A stretch of DNA of 11,808 nt. It comes from Anaerolineaceae bacterium (GTDB taxonomy: Bacteria > Chloroflexota > Anaerolineae > Anaerolineales > Anaerolineaceae). The first letter of the stretch is position 1. Each line of letters opens with the position of its first letter. Location of the stretch: assembly GCA_011620505.1 (NCBI GenBank), contig WOZA01000003.1, positions 1 to 11,808 of the forward strand, in the 5' to 3' direction. The translations under genes were made by a program, and so were the position numbers. This document shows, in pieces, positions 1 to 6,517 of the stretch. The notes below the pieces were generated by a model. It was not told the origin of the DNA and did no database searches. It was given only the letters and a program-made list of their open reading frames with translations.

Positions 1-87
1 TCTTGCGCGAGTTCATTGGTGGTTCGATATTGACCAATTTTGAGCTTTGGACGAGATAACAAAGCCACTATTGCCGCTGTTCAACCC

Positions 88-122
88 AAAAAAAAGCAGA
101 CCGGTCAGAACTGGTCTGCTTT
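88..122 (-). terminator. Intrinsic terminator after the aminotransferase gene
   Basis: An inverted repeat with arms at 95-104 and 111-120 forms a 10-bp stem with one G-U pair and a 6-base loop (TCAGAA on the plus strand). Read on the minus strand it is followed at once by a run of eight T (88-95 complement). It lies about 20 bases beyond the aminotransferase stop codon, so it ends the glyA-gcvT/aminotransferase unit. On the plus strand only three T follow the stem, so it should work mainly for minus-strand transcription. Confidence 0.9.
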
Positions 123-143
123 GATGCTTGAGAAAAGTGAGGC

Positions 144-1364
144 TTAAGCCATCGTTTTCTTGATCATCACCGAAAGGCGACGGATGCCTTCGCGGATGGT
201 TTCGGGGTTGGAAGCGGAGAAGTTGAGCCGCATGGTGTTCTTTGGACCGCCATTTGGGTAGAATGGCACACCTGGCACATAAGCAACCTTCTCCTCCACG
301 GCTTTCGGGAAGAGCTCGAGGCTGTCGCAGCCTTCAGGCAGGCGCAGCCAGAGGAACAGACCACCGCGGGGAGTCGTCCAGCTCGTGCCTTCAGGCATGA
401 AGTCTTCAAACGCCTGGATCATGGCATCGCGGCGTTCCTTGTAAACGCGGCGGATGGTATTGATATGCTCAGGAAGCCAATCGCCCGCAGCCAATTCATA
501 TGCGACGTACTGGTCAAAGGTGGAGCACTGCAGGTCAGCGCCTTGTTTGGCCTGAACCATCTTCTTGACGACTTCAGCAGGCGCAATCACCCAGCCAATG
601 CGCAGACCGGGGGCAAGGATCTTTGAGAAGGTACTGGTGTAAATGACGTTCCCGTTGAACGAGGAATGATCACACTTATGATACTGAGCGTCCAAAACGG
701 CAATTGGCGGCAGCATCTCGCCTTCAAAGATCAGCTTTCCATACGGATCATCCTCGATCATCGGTACGTTATAGCAGTTGGCAAGTTCAATCAGCCGCTT
801 TCGTCGTTCAAGGGATAACGTGACTCCCAACGGATTATGGAAATTGGGCAGCACGTACATGAATTTGACGTTTTGCCTGATGAGGTCTTCGAGCTCATCA
901 GTGACCATGCCGTCCGCATCCGTATTTACGGTGACGTACTGCGGACCGTAGGCGTTCCAAGCCTGGATGGCGCCGAGATAAGTGGGAGACTCGGTCAGAA
1001 CTCGATCACCGCGATTGATGAAGACCCGGCCGACAAAATCGAGGGCTTGCTGTGAACCGGTGGTGATTATGATATTGTCAAGCGTGACGTTGATGCCATT
1101 GGCTTTTGCATCGTCTGCGATCCACTGACGCAGAGGGTTGTATCCCTCTGTGGTCGTATATTGCAGGGCTTTGCGACCATATAGGGTGAGCACTTTGTCG
1201 CAGGCAGCCCGCATTTGTTCAATTGGGAAGAGTTCAGCAGCAGGAAATCCTCCGCCGAAAGAGATGACGTCAGGCTGGTCGGTAACCTTCAGAAGCTCAC
1301 GAATGAATGAGCTCTTGATACCTTCCGTTCGATGAGCAAATCTTAGTTCCCAGGGTGTTGGCAT
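144..1364 (-). CDS. PLP-dependent aminotransferase, LysN/2-aminoadipate (class I/II) family
   Basis: This 406-residue cytosolic enzyme is a fold-type I aminotransferase that moves an amino group between an amino acid and a 2-oxo acid through PLP. Visible signatures are the N-terminal IRELLKVT and SFGGGFPAAELFP segments (21-47), ITTGSQQALD (100-109, phosphate-binding region), N177 in the NPLG motif, D205 and Y208 in EDDPYGKL, the Schiff-base lysine K248 in STFSKILAPGLRIG, and R379 in MRLNFS for the substrate carboxylate. Length and motifs match Thermus LysN-type 2-aminoadipate/branched-chain aminotransferases as I remember them. The same family contains enzymes with other substrates, so I do not assign one. 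There is no N-terminal GntR helix-turn-helix, so it is not a MocR regulator. The start has a good Shine-Dalgarno, AAGGAG at 1375-1380, ten bases upstream. It follows the glyA-gcvT fusion after 35 bases with no terminator between them, so co-transcription is likely. Confidence 0.9.
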   Translation of the reverse strand: MPTPWELRFAHRTEGIKSSFIRELLKVTDQPDVISFGGGFPAAELFPIEQMRAACDKVLTLYGRKALQYTTTEGYNPLRQWIADDAKANGINVTLDNIIITTGSQQALDFVGRVFINRGDRVLTESPTYLGAIQAWNAYGPQYVTVNTDADGMVTDELEDLIRQNVKFMYVLPNFHNPLGVTLSLERRKRLIELANCYNVPMIEDDPYGKLIFEGEMLPPIAVLDAQYHKCDHSSFNGNVIYTSTFSKILAPGLRIGWVIAPAEVVKKMVQAKQGADLQCSTFDQYVAYELAAGDWLPEHINTIRRVYKERRDAMIQAFEDFMPEGTSWTTPRGGLFLWLRLPEGCDSLELFPKAVEEKVAYVPGVPFYPNGGPKNTMRLNFSASNPETIREGIRRLSVMIKKTMA

Positions 1365-1399
1365 TATATTTTTTCTCCTTTTTTTCTAATACTTCCGGT

Positions 1400-4300
1400 T
1401 TAGGCTTTCATGAACCGGCTGATGATAGTTGCTGCACCTGGAAGTGCAACCCGATCCCCTTGAGTGAGTTCGGCAGGGGGTTTCTGTCTCCAATCAGGGG
1501 CATTCTGGAAGATAAAGACCTTGGTGCCTTCCACAGCCACCTTTTTATCCACGAAGGCTTGTCCGGTGAGGTAACCTTCCTGATCAATCGCACAGCTGGT
1601 AACAACGCCCACCATACGTCCTTTGAGGTCGCAGACGGGGTCACCATGGTGCGCCATGCGAACGGCTTTTTCGTCAAAGCGGAAGCGAGCCACGACGCCA
1701 GTGCGTTTTTCTTCGCGCTCCACGAAGGCTTTTCTGCCGATGAACCAGGCAGAGTTGAGTTTCAGGTAGGGCAGGAAGCCCGCTTCGCCAACAGTCAGGT
1801 TCAAATCGCCGCCCATCTCGTGCCCATAGAGAGGTAAGCCAGCTTCTGTGCGCAGTGAGTCGCGGGCTCCAAGGCCACAAGGTTCAAGCCCAAGCGGTTT
1901 ACCGGCTTCAAGCAGGTCGTTCCACAGGCGAACTGCTCCGTCCGGATGGACGAAAAGTTCAAAGCACATTTTCTCACCGGTATAACCCGTACGCGAAACA
2001 ACCACATGCATCCCATCCAGAACGGCTTCACAAAGCTGGGTTCGGTTCAGGCGGCGGATGCGGCGCTGTTCAGCGGGCTCAGCCAGTTTGAGCAGGATAT
2101 CGCGGCTGAGCGGACCTTGAAGGGCAATATCAACCAGCTGATCTTCACCCTCCTTTGGGTCTTTAAGGTTGCGCAGGGTCACTTTACGCCCAGGCGCGCG
2201 CACCCAAGGACGGTCCGGATCCACCATGACTTCACCGTTTCTTACCGCATTCAACCATGCCCAGTCTTTGGCTTCATTGGCAGCATTGACTACCACGAGG
2301 TATTTGTCAACATCACGGCAGTAAACCAGCAGGTCATCGATGACGTTGGCATGTGGATCCATGAAATGGGTGTAAAGCGAATCACCAACTTTTAGAGATA
2401 GCGTGTCGTTGCCGCAGACGACATCCAGAAATACTGCAGCATCTGGGCCTTCAGCCTGGAAGACACCCATGTGCGTGACATCAAACAACCCGGCTGCTTT
2501 GCGAGTGGCGAGGTGTTCCTGCAGAACGGAAGAGTACCACAGCGGCATCTCCCAGCCGGCAAAACCGCTCATTTTCGCTCCCAACGCCACATGGGTTTCA
2601 TACAAAGGTGTGTGTTTCAAGCCCTCTTCTTCAGGCTCCACCCAGGTAAATTCAGGCAATCCCGGCAGACTTACATCTGTAGGCATGCCGATGAAATACG
2701 GCTTGCGCAGGTCGACTCTCTCGTTTTCAGGCTTTACCCAGACTGGATCAGCTTTCAGGATTGAAATAGGTCCTGGAATCCTCTGAGTAAGGTCAGGGTC
2801 ATAGTAAATAAAAGCGCTCGAAAGCCCCACCAGCCAGCTGCCTGTCAGCCCGAGTTTTTCTGCCGGTACGGTCAAAGTGAATCGCTTGCATTCGTTACAG
2901 GTCAGGATGCCTTCGATATCACCATTCGTGGTATGCATCATAGTCAGCTGCGAAGCACCAGGTTCGAGGGCTTCGACGTCGCTGGTCATGGTGTAATTGA
3001 GGAAGGCACGCACATTCTCTCCAGTGACCATCAGAGCGCCAATGCCCTGGCGGGGATGATCCTCATTGTAGAAATAGTGGGGGTAGCCGTGGCGCTGGTG
3101 AATATCATCCATAGCAGGTTTTCCATCTGCCATGGCACGGACGTCCGTGTTCACTTTTCCGAGCGTCGAAAAATCAACTTTGGCACGGGTGATCTTCCCG
3201 GAATGGCCAATCATGTGATAGGGAATGGTTGCGCTGAAGACTTCGTGGATCAGATCTGCAATTTTGGTGAAATCCTTCTCAACAAAGCCGCGCTGGGTCA
3301 GCCAGGTGGCGCCCATGCGGATACCCGTGGAGGTTAGGGCTGAACGATCACCGGGGATGGTGTTGCGATTGACCACGATCCCGACCAGGTCGAGAATTCT
3401 GGCACCCATGTCGCCATTGAGGGGGATGCCGTCCGCGCTTTTGTAGGATTTGCAGTCCACCAGGCACATGTGGCTGTTCGTGCCGCCGTAAGGAACGCGT
3501 ACACCCAGTTCTTTGAAGTGGTTTGCCAACGCAGCGGCATTGCGCAGGGTCTGTTTTTGCAGCTCAATAAACTGCTCTGTCCTGGCAAGTTTGAAGGTCA
3601 GCGCCATGGCGGCAATTGTGTTAACGTGAGGACCGCCTTGCTCACCGGGGAAGACAGCTTTATCGATCTGTTCACCAAGCTCGCGGTCATGGGCGATTAG
3701 CACAGCGCCGCGAGGACCACAGAGTGTCTTATGTGTTGTGAAACTGACGATATCGGCAATACCGATCGGCGAGGGCACTACCTTCGCGGCAATCAGCCCG
3801 GCAATGTGTGAAACATCTGCCAGCAGCCATGCGCCGACTTCATCCGCAATCTCGCGGAACTTTTGCCAGTCCGGGATCCATGGATAGGAGGTGTAGCCTG
3901 CCACGATGATCTTGGGCTTGCAAGCTTTTGCCTGCTCCATGATTTTGTCGTAATCCAGGAGTTCAGTTTTGGGATCCACGGAATAGTGGAAGGCATTGTA
4001 AACCAACCCTGAGCGATTTACTGGTGAGCCATGGGTCAGGTGACCCCCAACCAGGAGATCCATACCCAGAATGGGGTCGCCAGGTTGGATGAGGGCGGTG
4101 TAAACAGCCGTGTTGGCAGGGGCACCGGAAAGCGGTTGGACGTTCACCCAGAGATCGTCAGCGTTCAGGTCATTGGCGGCAAAGAGTTCCGCAGCACGCC
4201 TGCGAGCAAGCGCTTCCACCATGTCCACGTATTCAACTCCCTTGTAGTACCGGGGGTCACTATGGCGGCGATAGCGCCCAAGTTGGTAGGCGTAATCCAT

Positions 4301-4522
4301 GATGGTTTCTTCGTCCTGATAGCGGGTTTCAGGGCGGGGATAGCCTTCAGCATAGATATTGGTGAAGGGTGAAGCCAGCAGGTCACGTACAGCCTTGGGG
4401 GCAATGCTTTCACTCGGGATCATGATCAGACGGCGTGCCTGGCGTTCGGCTTCGAATTCCACCAGCCCACTGACGTTGGGATCATAAATATCCACATCTT
4501 TCTTGAACAGAAAATCACTCAT
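1400..4522 (-). CDS. Serine hydroxymethyltransferase - aminomethyltransferase (GlyA-GcvT) fusion
   Basis: One 1040-residue frame joins two enzymes. Residues 1 to about 435 are SHMT (serine + THF to glycine + 5,10-methylene-THF): E59 in IYAEGYP, GGHLTHGSPVN (159-169), D236 and H239 in LADVSHIAGL, the PLP lysine K265 in SFTTHKTLCGPRG, FPGEQGGP (291-298), and R402 in TGIRMG. Residues from about 636 to 1040 are GcvT, the T protein that takes the aminomethyl group from lipoyl H protein to THF: SGFAGWEMPLWYSS (652-665), FDVTHMG (680-686), the folate-site acidic pair in VIDDLLVY (727-734), SRTGYTGE (843-850), CGLGARDSLRTEAGLPLYGHEM (from 882) and FIGRKAF (927-933). SHMT alone is usually about 420 residues and GcvT about 370, so about 200 residues (436-635) are extra. 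The SHMT part also has an insertion at 62-90. The reading frame is open throughout, with no internal stop and no second ribosome site seen at the junction. The start is supported by AAGGA at 4531-4535, eight bases before ATG. gcvH and gcvP are not in the window. Confidence 0.95.
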   Translation of the reverse strand: MSDFLFKKDVDIYDPNVSGLVEFEAERQARRLIMIPSESIAPKAVRDLLASPFTNIYAEGYPRPETRYQDEETIMDYAYQLGRYRRHSDPRYYKGVEYVDMVEALARRRAAELFAANDLNADDLWVNVQPLSGAPANTAVYTALIQPGDPILGMDLLVGGHLTHGSPVNRSGLVYNAFHYSVDPKTELLDYDKIMEQAKACKPKIIVAGYTSYPWIPDWQKFREIADEVGAWLLADVSHIAGLIAAKVVPSPIGIADIVSFTTHKTLCGPRGAVLIAHDRELGEQIDKAVFPGEQGGPHVNTIAAMALTFKLARTEQFIELQKQTLRNAAALANHFKELGVRVPYGGTNSHMCLVDCKSYKSADGIPLNGDMGARILDLVGIVVNRNTIPGDRSALTSTGIRMGATWLTQRGFVEKDFTKIADLIHEVFSATIPYHMIGHSGKITRAKVDFSTLGKVNTDVRAMADGKPAMDDIHQRHGYPHYFYNEDHPRQGIGALMVTGENVRAFLNYTMTSDVEALEPGASQLTMMHTTNGDIEGILTCNECKRFTLTVPAEKLGLTGSWLVGLSSAFIYYDPDLTQRIPGPISILKADPVWVKPENERVDLRKPYFIGMPTDVSLPGLPEFTWVEPEEEGLKHTPLYETHVALGAKMSGFAGWEMPLWYSSVLQEHLATRKAAGLFDVTHMGVFQAEGPDAAVFLDVVCGNDTLSLKVGDSLYTHFMDPHANVIDDLLVYCRDVDKYLVVVNAANEAKDWAWLNAVRNGEVMVDPDRPWVRAPGRKVTLRNLKDPKEGEDQLVDIALQGPLSRDILLKLAEPAEQRRIRRLNRTQLCEAVLDGMHVVVSRTGYTGEKMCFELFVHPDGAVRLWNDLLEAGKPLGLEPCGLGARDSLRTEAGLPLYGHEMGGDLNLTVGEAGFLPYLKLNSAWFIGRKAFVEREEKRTGVVARFRFDEKAVRMAHHGDPVCDLKGRMVGVVTSCAIDQEGYLTGQAFVDKKVAVEGTKVFIFQNAPDWRQKPPAELTQGDRVALPGAATIISRFMKA

Positions 4523-4556
4523 GGTTTGTTTCCTTTTTATCGGAGGTTGGGATTTG

Positions 4557-4585
4557 CAGAAACAGTCTGGTTAAAGCCTGTTCTG
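4557..4585 (-). other. Imperfect inverted repeat in the glyA-gcvT leader
   Basis: CAGAAACAG (4557-4565) and CTGTTCTG (4578-4585) can pair as an eight-bp stem with one bulged base and a 12-base loop. It would lie in the 5' untranslated leader of the glyA-gcvT mRNA, about 35 bases before the start codon. No T run follows it, so it is not a terminator. The conserved core of a glycine riboswitch is not visible in this leader. It may be chance or a binding site. Confidence 0.35.
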
Positions 4586-4629
4586 AAAATGGAAAGATAG
4601 GGTTGATTGGAGCATAAAATGCAGGAATC

Positions 4630-4658
4630 AAAATACGGCTGGCGCAAATTATTTTCAA
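4630..4658 (-). promoter_or_regulatory. Candidate promoter for the glyA-gcvT/aminotransferase unit
   Basis: On the minus strand TTGAAA (complement of 4653-4658) lies exactly 17 bases before TATTTT (complement of 4630-4635). This matches the sigma-70 type consensus at 5 of 6 and 4 of 6 positions with ideal spacing. Transcription would start near 4623, giving a leader of about 100 bases. It is a sequence match only; other weak matches exist in this AT-rich stretch. Confidence 0.45.
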
Positions 4659-4740
4659 TGATGTGCCATAGTGTCCCATTGTTTTTATTGTACCCCAAAG
4701 CGGGAGCCTTGACCGTTAAAACAGGGCATAAGACATGGTA

Positions 4741-4746
4741 TATAAT
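4741..4746 (+). promoter_or_regulatory. Perfect -10 box (TATAAT) ahead of the sigma factor gene
   Basis: A perfect TATAAT sits 20 bases before the proposed TTG start codon at 4766. The best -35 candidate is poor: TTAAAA at 4716-4721 with a 19-base spacer. A TTGACC at 4709-4714 is too far away (26 bases). A start near 4753 would leave a leader of about 13 bases, just enough for the Shine-Dalgarno at 4755-4760. If real, this promoter lies inside the upstream extension of the frame and excludes the ATG at 4607 as the start. Confidence 0.5.
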
Positions 4747-4754
4747 CAGACCTT

Positions 4755-4760
4755 GGAAGG
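4755..4760 (+). promoter_or_regulatory. Shine-Dalgarno that fixes the TTG start of the sigma factor
   Basis: GGAAGG lies five bases before the TTG codon at 4766. No ATG or GTG in the frame between here and the sigma-2 region offers a better start. The upstream ATGs in the frame (4607, 4619) would add about 50 residues unlike any sigma factor. Confidence 0.65.
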
Positions 4761-4765
4761 TAAAT

Positions 4766-5329
4766 TTGTTTGAAGATATCGATGAAGTAACCCTGATCAA
4801 TCTTGCCCGAACAGATCCTGAAGCCTTTGGCGTCTTATACGAGCGTTATGTTGAACGGATCTACAACTATATTTATTTTCGGGTAGGTAATGCCAATGAT
4901 GCGGAAGATTTAACCTCCAAAGTCTTTTTTAAGGCATTAAAAAGCATTGGTGGTTACAAGCATATGGGCTTGCCCTTTTCCGCCTGGCTTTACCGTATTG
5001 CGCATAATCTGGTTGCTAATTACCATCGCGACGGGCTGCGTACAAGAGAAATATCCATTGAAAATCTCACCTTGCCGGATACAGGCAAGCATCCTACCCC
5101 TGAATTGAGAATGCAACAAAATCAGGAGAGCGACTTCCTGCTGGGCATCATAAACGATCTCAGCCCGCAAAAAAGAGAATTGCTGCTGCTCAAATTCGTT
5201 GAAAACCTGACGAATCAGGAGATCAGTTTCATTTTTGGCAAGACAGAAGGCGCAATAAAGAGCCTTTATCACCGAACCCTGCTTGAACTGCGCGATCGGG
5301 TAAAAGAGTTGGAAAACCCGCGTATCTAA
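4766..5329 (+). CDS. ECF-type RNA polymerase sigma factor (sigma-70 family), TTG start
   Basis: The protein directs RNA polymerase core to a set of promoters. From the TTG at 4766 it has 187 residues, the usual size for an ECF sigma factor with only regions 2 and 4. Region 2 is seen in DPEAFGVLYERYVERIYNY, then DAEDLTSKVFFKALKSI and PFSAWLYRIAHNLVANYHR, the typical 'W-IA-N' helix. Region 4 is LSPQKRELLLLKFVENLTNQEI followed by GKTEGAIKSLYHRTLLELRDRV, the DNA-binding helix-turn-helix. An ATG at 4607 would give 240 residues, but the extra 53 have no family likeness and run through a TATAAT and a ribosome-binding site, so I prefer the TTG. A small membrane-protein gene follows 29 bases downstream. 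It is transcribed divergently from glyA-gcvT. The target promoters and signal cannot be told from the sequence. Confidence 0.9.
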   Translation: MFEDIDEVTLINLARTDPEAFGVLYERYVERIYNYIYFRVGNANDAEDLTSKVFFKALKSIGGYKHMGLPFSAWLYRIAHNLVANYHRDGLRTREISIENLTLPDTGKHPTPELRMQQNQESDFLLGIINDLSPQKRELLLLKFVENLTNQEISFIFGKTEGAIKSLYHRTLLELRDRVKELENPRI

Positions 5330-5358
5330 AGAAAGGCGATTGCGTTAAATTAAGTGAA

Positions 5359-5616
5359 ATGAATGATATAAATTTTCTTAGAGATTATGACCTCCAAAAG
5401 TTGGAAGAACGGTTTTCCAACATATTGGGGCACCATAAACCGCGCCACACTTACGTGAAATCCTTGAGGGATCAACTCAAAAACTCGCGGATTTTCGAGT
5501 TGCGCCGGTCTTTAGGGGCGATCCTCGTCGCGAGTTTTGGGGTTTTGTTCGCTGGCGCGCTTTCTGTTAGCATTGCTGTGCTGGCAAAAAAAGCACGCCG
5601 GCGGTTGAGCGCTTAG
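5359..5616 (+). CDS. Small single-pass membrane protein next to the sigma factor (unknown)
   Basis: I do not recognise this 85-residue protein. Residues 1-50 are hydrophilic and mixed-charge (DYDLQKLEERFSN, then a basic HHKPRH). Residues 52-75 form one strong hydrophobic helix (LGAILVASFGVLFAGALSVSI and on), and the tail KKARRRLSA is highly basic. There is no HxxxCxxC zinc motif, so it is not a standard ZAS-type anti-sigma factor. Its place 29 bases after the ECF sigma gene, on the same strand and with no terminator between, suggests co-transcription and possibly a role in controlling or anchoring the sigma factor, which is inference. The Shine-Dalgarno is weak (AAGTGA just before ATG). Its stop codon overlaps that of the convergent glutaredoxin gene. 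Confidence 0.75.
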   Translation: MNDINFLRDYDLQKLEERFSNILGHHKPRHTYVKSLRDQLKNSRIFELRRSLGAILVASFGVLFAGALSVSIAVLAKKARRRLSA

Positions 5617-5900
5617 GCAGTAGATTTGGTTTTGTAAGCCTGTAAAGCCTGGCGGAGGCGCCCTGAATCAGGCTCCACCAGCATGGAACCATCCGGAAAA
5701 ATGATCGTTGGCACGCTGCGTTTGCCACGGTTTGTAGCCAGGACAAACTTTTCTCCCACCTTATTTTCATCGATATCGATCCAGACGTAAGGAACGCTTT
5801 CCTCTTCGAAAACTGCCTTGGTCCGCCTGCAATCCGGGCACCACTTCACGCCATAAACGGTGATCCCGTCTTTGGATGTTGAATGTGATGCCGGATCCAT
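5613..5900 (-). CDS. Glutaredoxin/mycoredoxin-like thiol-disulfide oxidoreductase
   Basis: This 95-residue thioredoxin-fold protein probably reduces disulfides or mixed disulfides in the cytosol. It opens with a beta strand (ITVYGVKW), then the redox pair C21-P-D-C24, and has the cis-proline turn SVPTIIF (62-68) and the FPDGSMLVEP segment found in actinobacterial and Chloroflexi glutaredoxin/mycoredoxin proteins. I chose the ATG at 5900 because AGGAAGG (5909-5915) stands eight bases upstream and the protein then starts just before the fold. The frame stays open to an ATG at 5972, but that would add 24 unrelated residues overlapping the preceding gene. It lies 29 bases after the DUF4870 gene and is probably in its operon. 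The low-molecular-weight thiol partner is unknown. Confidence 0.85.
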   Translation of the reverse strand: MDPASHSTSKDGITVYGVKWCPDCRRTKAVFEEESVPYVWIDIDENKVGEKFVLATNRGKRSVPTIIFPDGSMLVEPDSGRLRQALQAYKTKSTA

Positions 5901-5908
5901 CAGGGTTT

Positions 5909-5915
5909 CCTTCCT
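5909..5915 (-). promoter_or_regulatory. Shine-Dalgarno that fixes the glutaredoxin start
   Basis: On the minus strand AGGAAGG lies eight bases before the ATG at 5900, inside the 29-base gap after the DUF4870 stop codon. It decides for the 95-residue form over the longer frame from 5972. Confidence 0.75.
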
Positions 5916-5929
5916 GAAGAGCTCGCCGA

Positions 5930-6409
5930 TCAGCCTTCGTACGTTTTGCGGACCCACTGCCCAACCAACCAATACTGGAAGTCACGACCATGATTGGTTT
6001 CCACTGCAGCGACGATGCCGTAGATGAGCGCGCCTATCGGCACCAGTGCCAGGAGGAGTGCCAGGACCAGACCAAAAAGACCGATGCAGACGAGAACCAG
6101 TGGGGTGGAAACAAGAGCAACAACACCCGCCAGGATGGCAGCCCCAAAGAAGTACACCAGTTGGAAAATAATCGCCTGAAGGCTCTGGTACGCCACATAG
6201 CGTGAGCGGTCTTTGTAGACAAGATAAATTACCAGCGCAGCCACCAAACCCAGAACGCCGGTAACCAGGTTGAGCAGGATGGATAGATGCGCAATCATCG
6301 CCAGCGTATTTTCCTCGCGTGTCGACAAAAGTGGTTGAGACGCTTTTGGCTCGGTTGCGGGTTTGACATCGCCCGGGTCAACATTCACGAAATCTTGAGA
6401 GTCAGTCAT
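5930..6409 (-). CDS. DUF4870 family membrane protein
   Basis: The 159-residue protein has a 30-residue polar, acidic N-terminus (MTDSQDFVNVDPGDVKP), then REENTLAMIAHLSILLN (31-47), the usual opening of DUF4870 proteins, and about three hydrophobic helices near 40-64, 78-100 and 104-134. The YKDRSRYVAYQSLQAIIFQL stretch (65-84) matches the family's conserved loop between the first two helices. The family is of unknown function and resembles Tic20-like small membrane proteins. The Shine-Dalgarno AGAGGTG (6414-6420) is four bases before ATG. The glutaredoxin gene follows downstream on the same strand, so the two are likely co-transcribed. Nothing in the sequence tells its role. Confidence 0.85.
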   Translation of the reverse strand: MTDSQDFVNVDPGDVKPATEPKASQPLLSTREENTLAMIAHLSILLNLVTGVLGLVAALVIYLVYKDRSRYVAYQSLQAIIFQLVYFFGAAILAGVVALVSTPLVLVCIGLFGLVLALLLALVPIGALIYGIVAAVETNHGRDFQYWLVGQWVRKTYEG

Positions 6410-6432
6410 AATTCACCTCTTTTCAGATATGC

Positions 6433-6442
6433 TTAAGCTTAA
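6433..6442. repeat. 10-bp perfect palindrome in the DUF4870-fmt divergent region
   Basis: TTAAGCTTAA is a perfect palindrome 24 bases before the DUF4870 start codon, in the 124-base region shared by two divergent genes (6410-6533). It could be an operator half-site pair or chance in AT-rich DNA. I found no convincing minus-strand promoter here. Confidence 0.25.
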
Positions 6443-6517
6443 CACAAAGTGGAAATTCTGTCGTGAAATGGGATGTTAAATCTTTGGGAATAAAAGCGCA
6501 AGTGACACGGAGGCCTG

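Noticed and set aside
3..59. Open plus-strand stretch LREFIGGSILTNFELWTR then stop, possibly the 3' end of a gene entering from the left
   Set aside because: Only 18 codons are visible, with no recognisable motif; nothing else supports a gene in 1-87, so I leave it unassigned.
1355..1837. Plus-strand open frame of 160 codons antisense to the GcvT part
   Set aside because: It overlaps the conserved C-terminal GcvT domain in antisense and resembles no family.
4523..4625. Glycine riboswitch in the glyA-gcvT leader
   Set aside because: The leader is about 100 bases and lacks the conserved glycine-riboswitch core; only one small imperfect hairpin is seen.
4607..4765. Longer sigma factor starting at ATG 4607
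   Set aside because: The added residues are unlike sigma factors and the stretch contains a -10 box and ribosome site that belong to the TTG start at 4766.
5901..5972. Longer glutaredoxin starting at 5972
   Set aside because: It would overlap the DUF4870 coding end and ignores the good Shine-Dalgarno before 5900.
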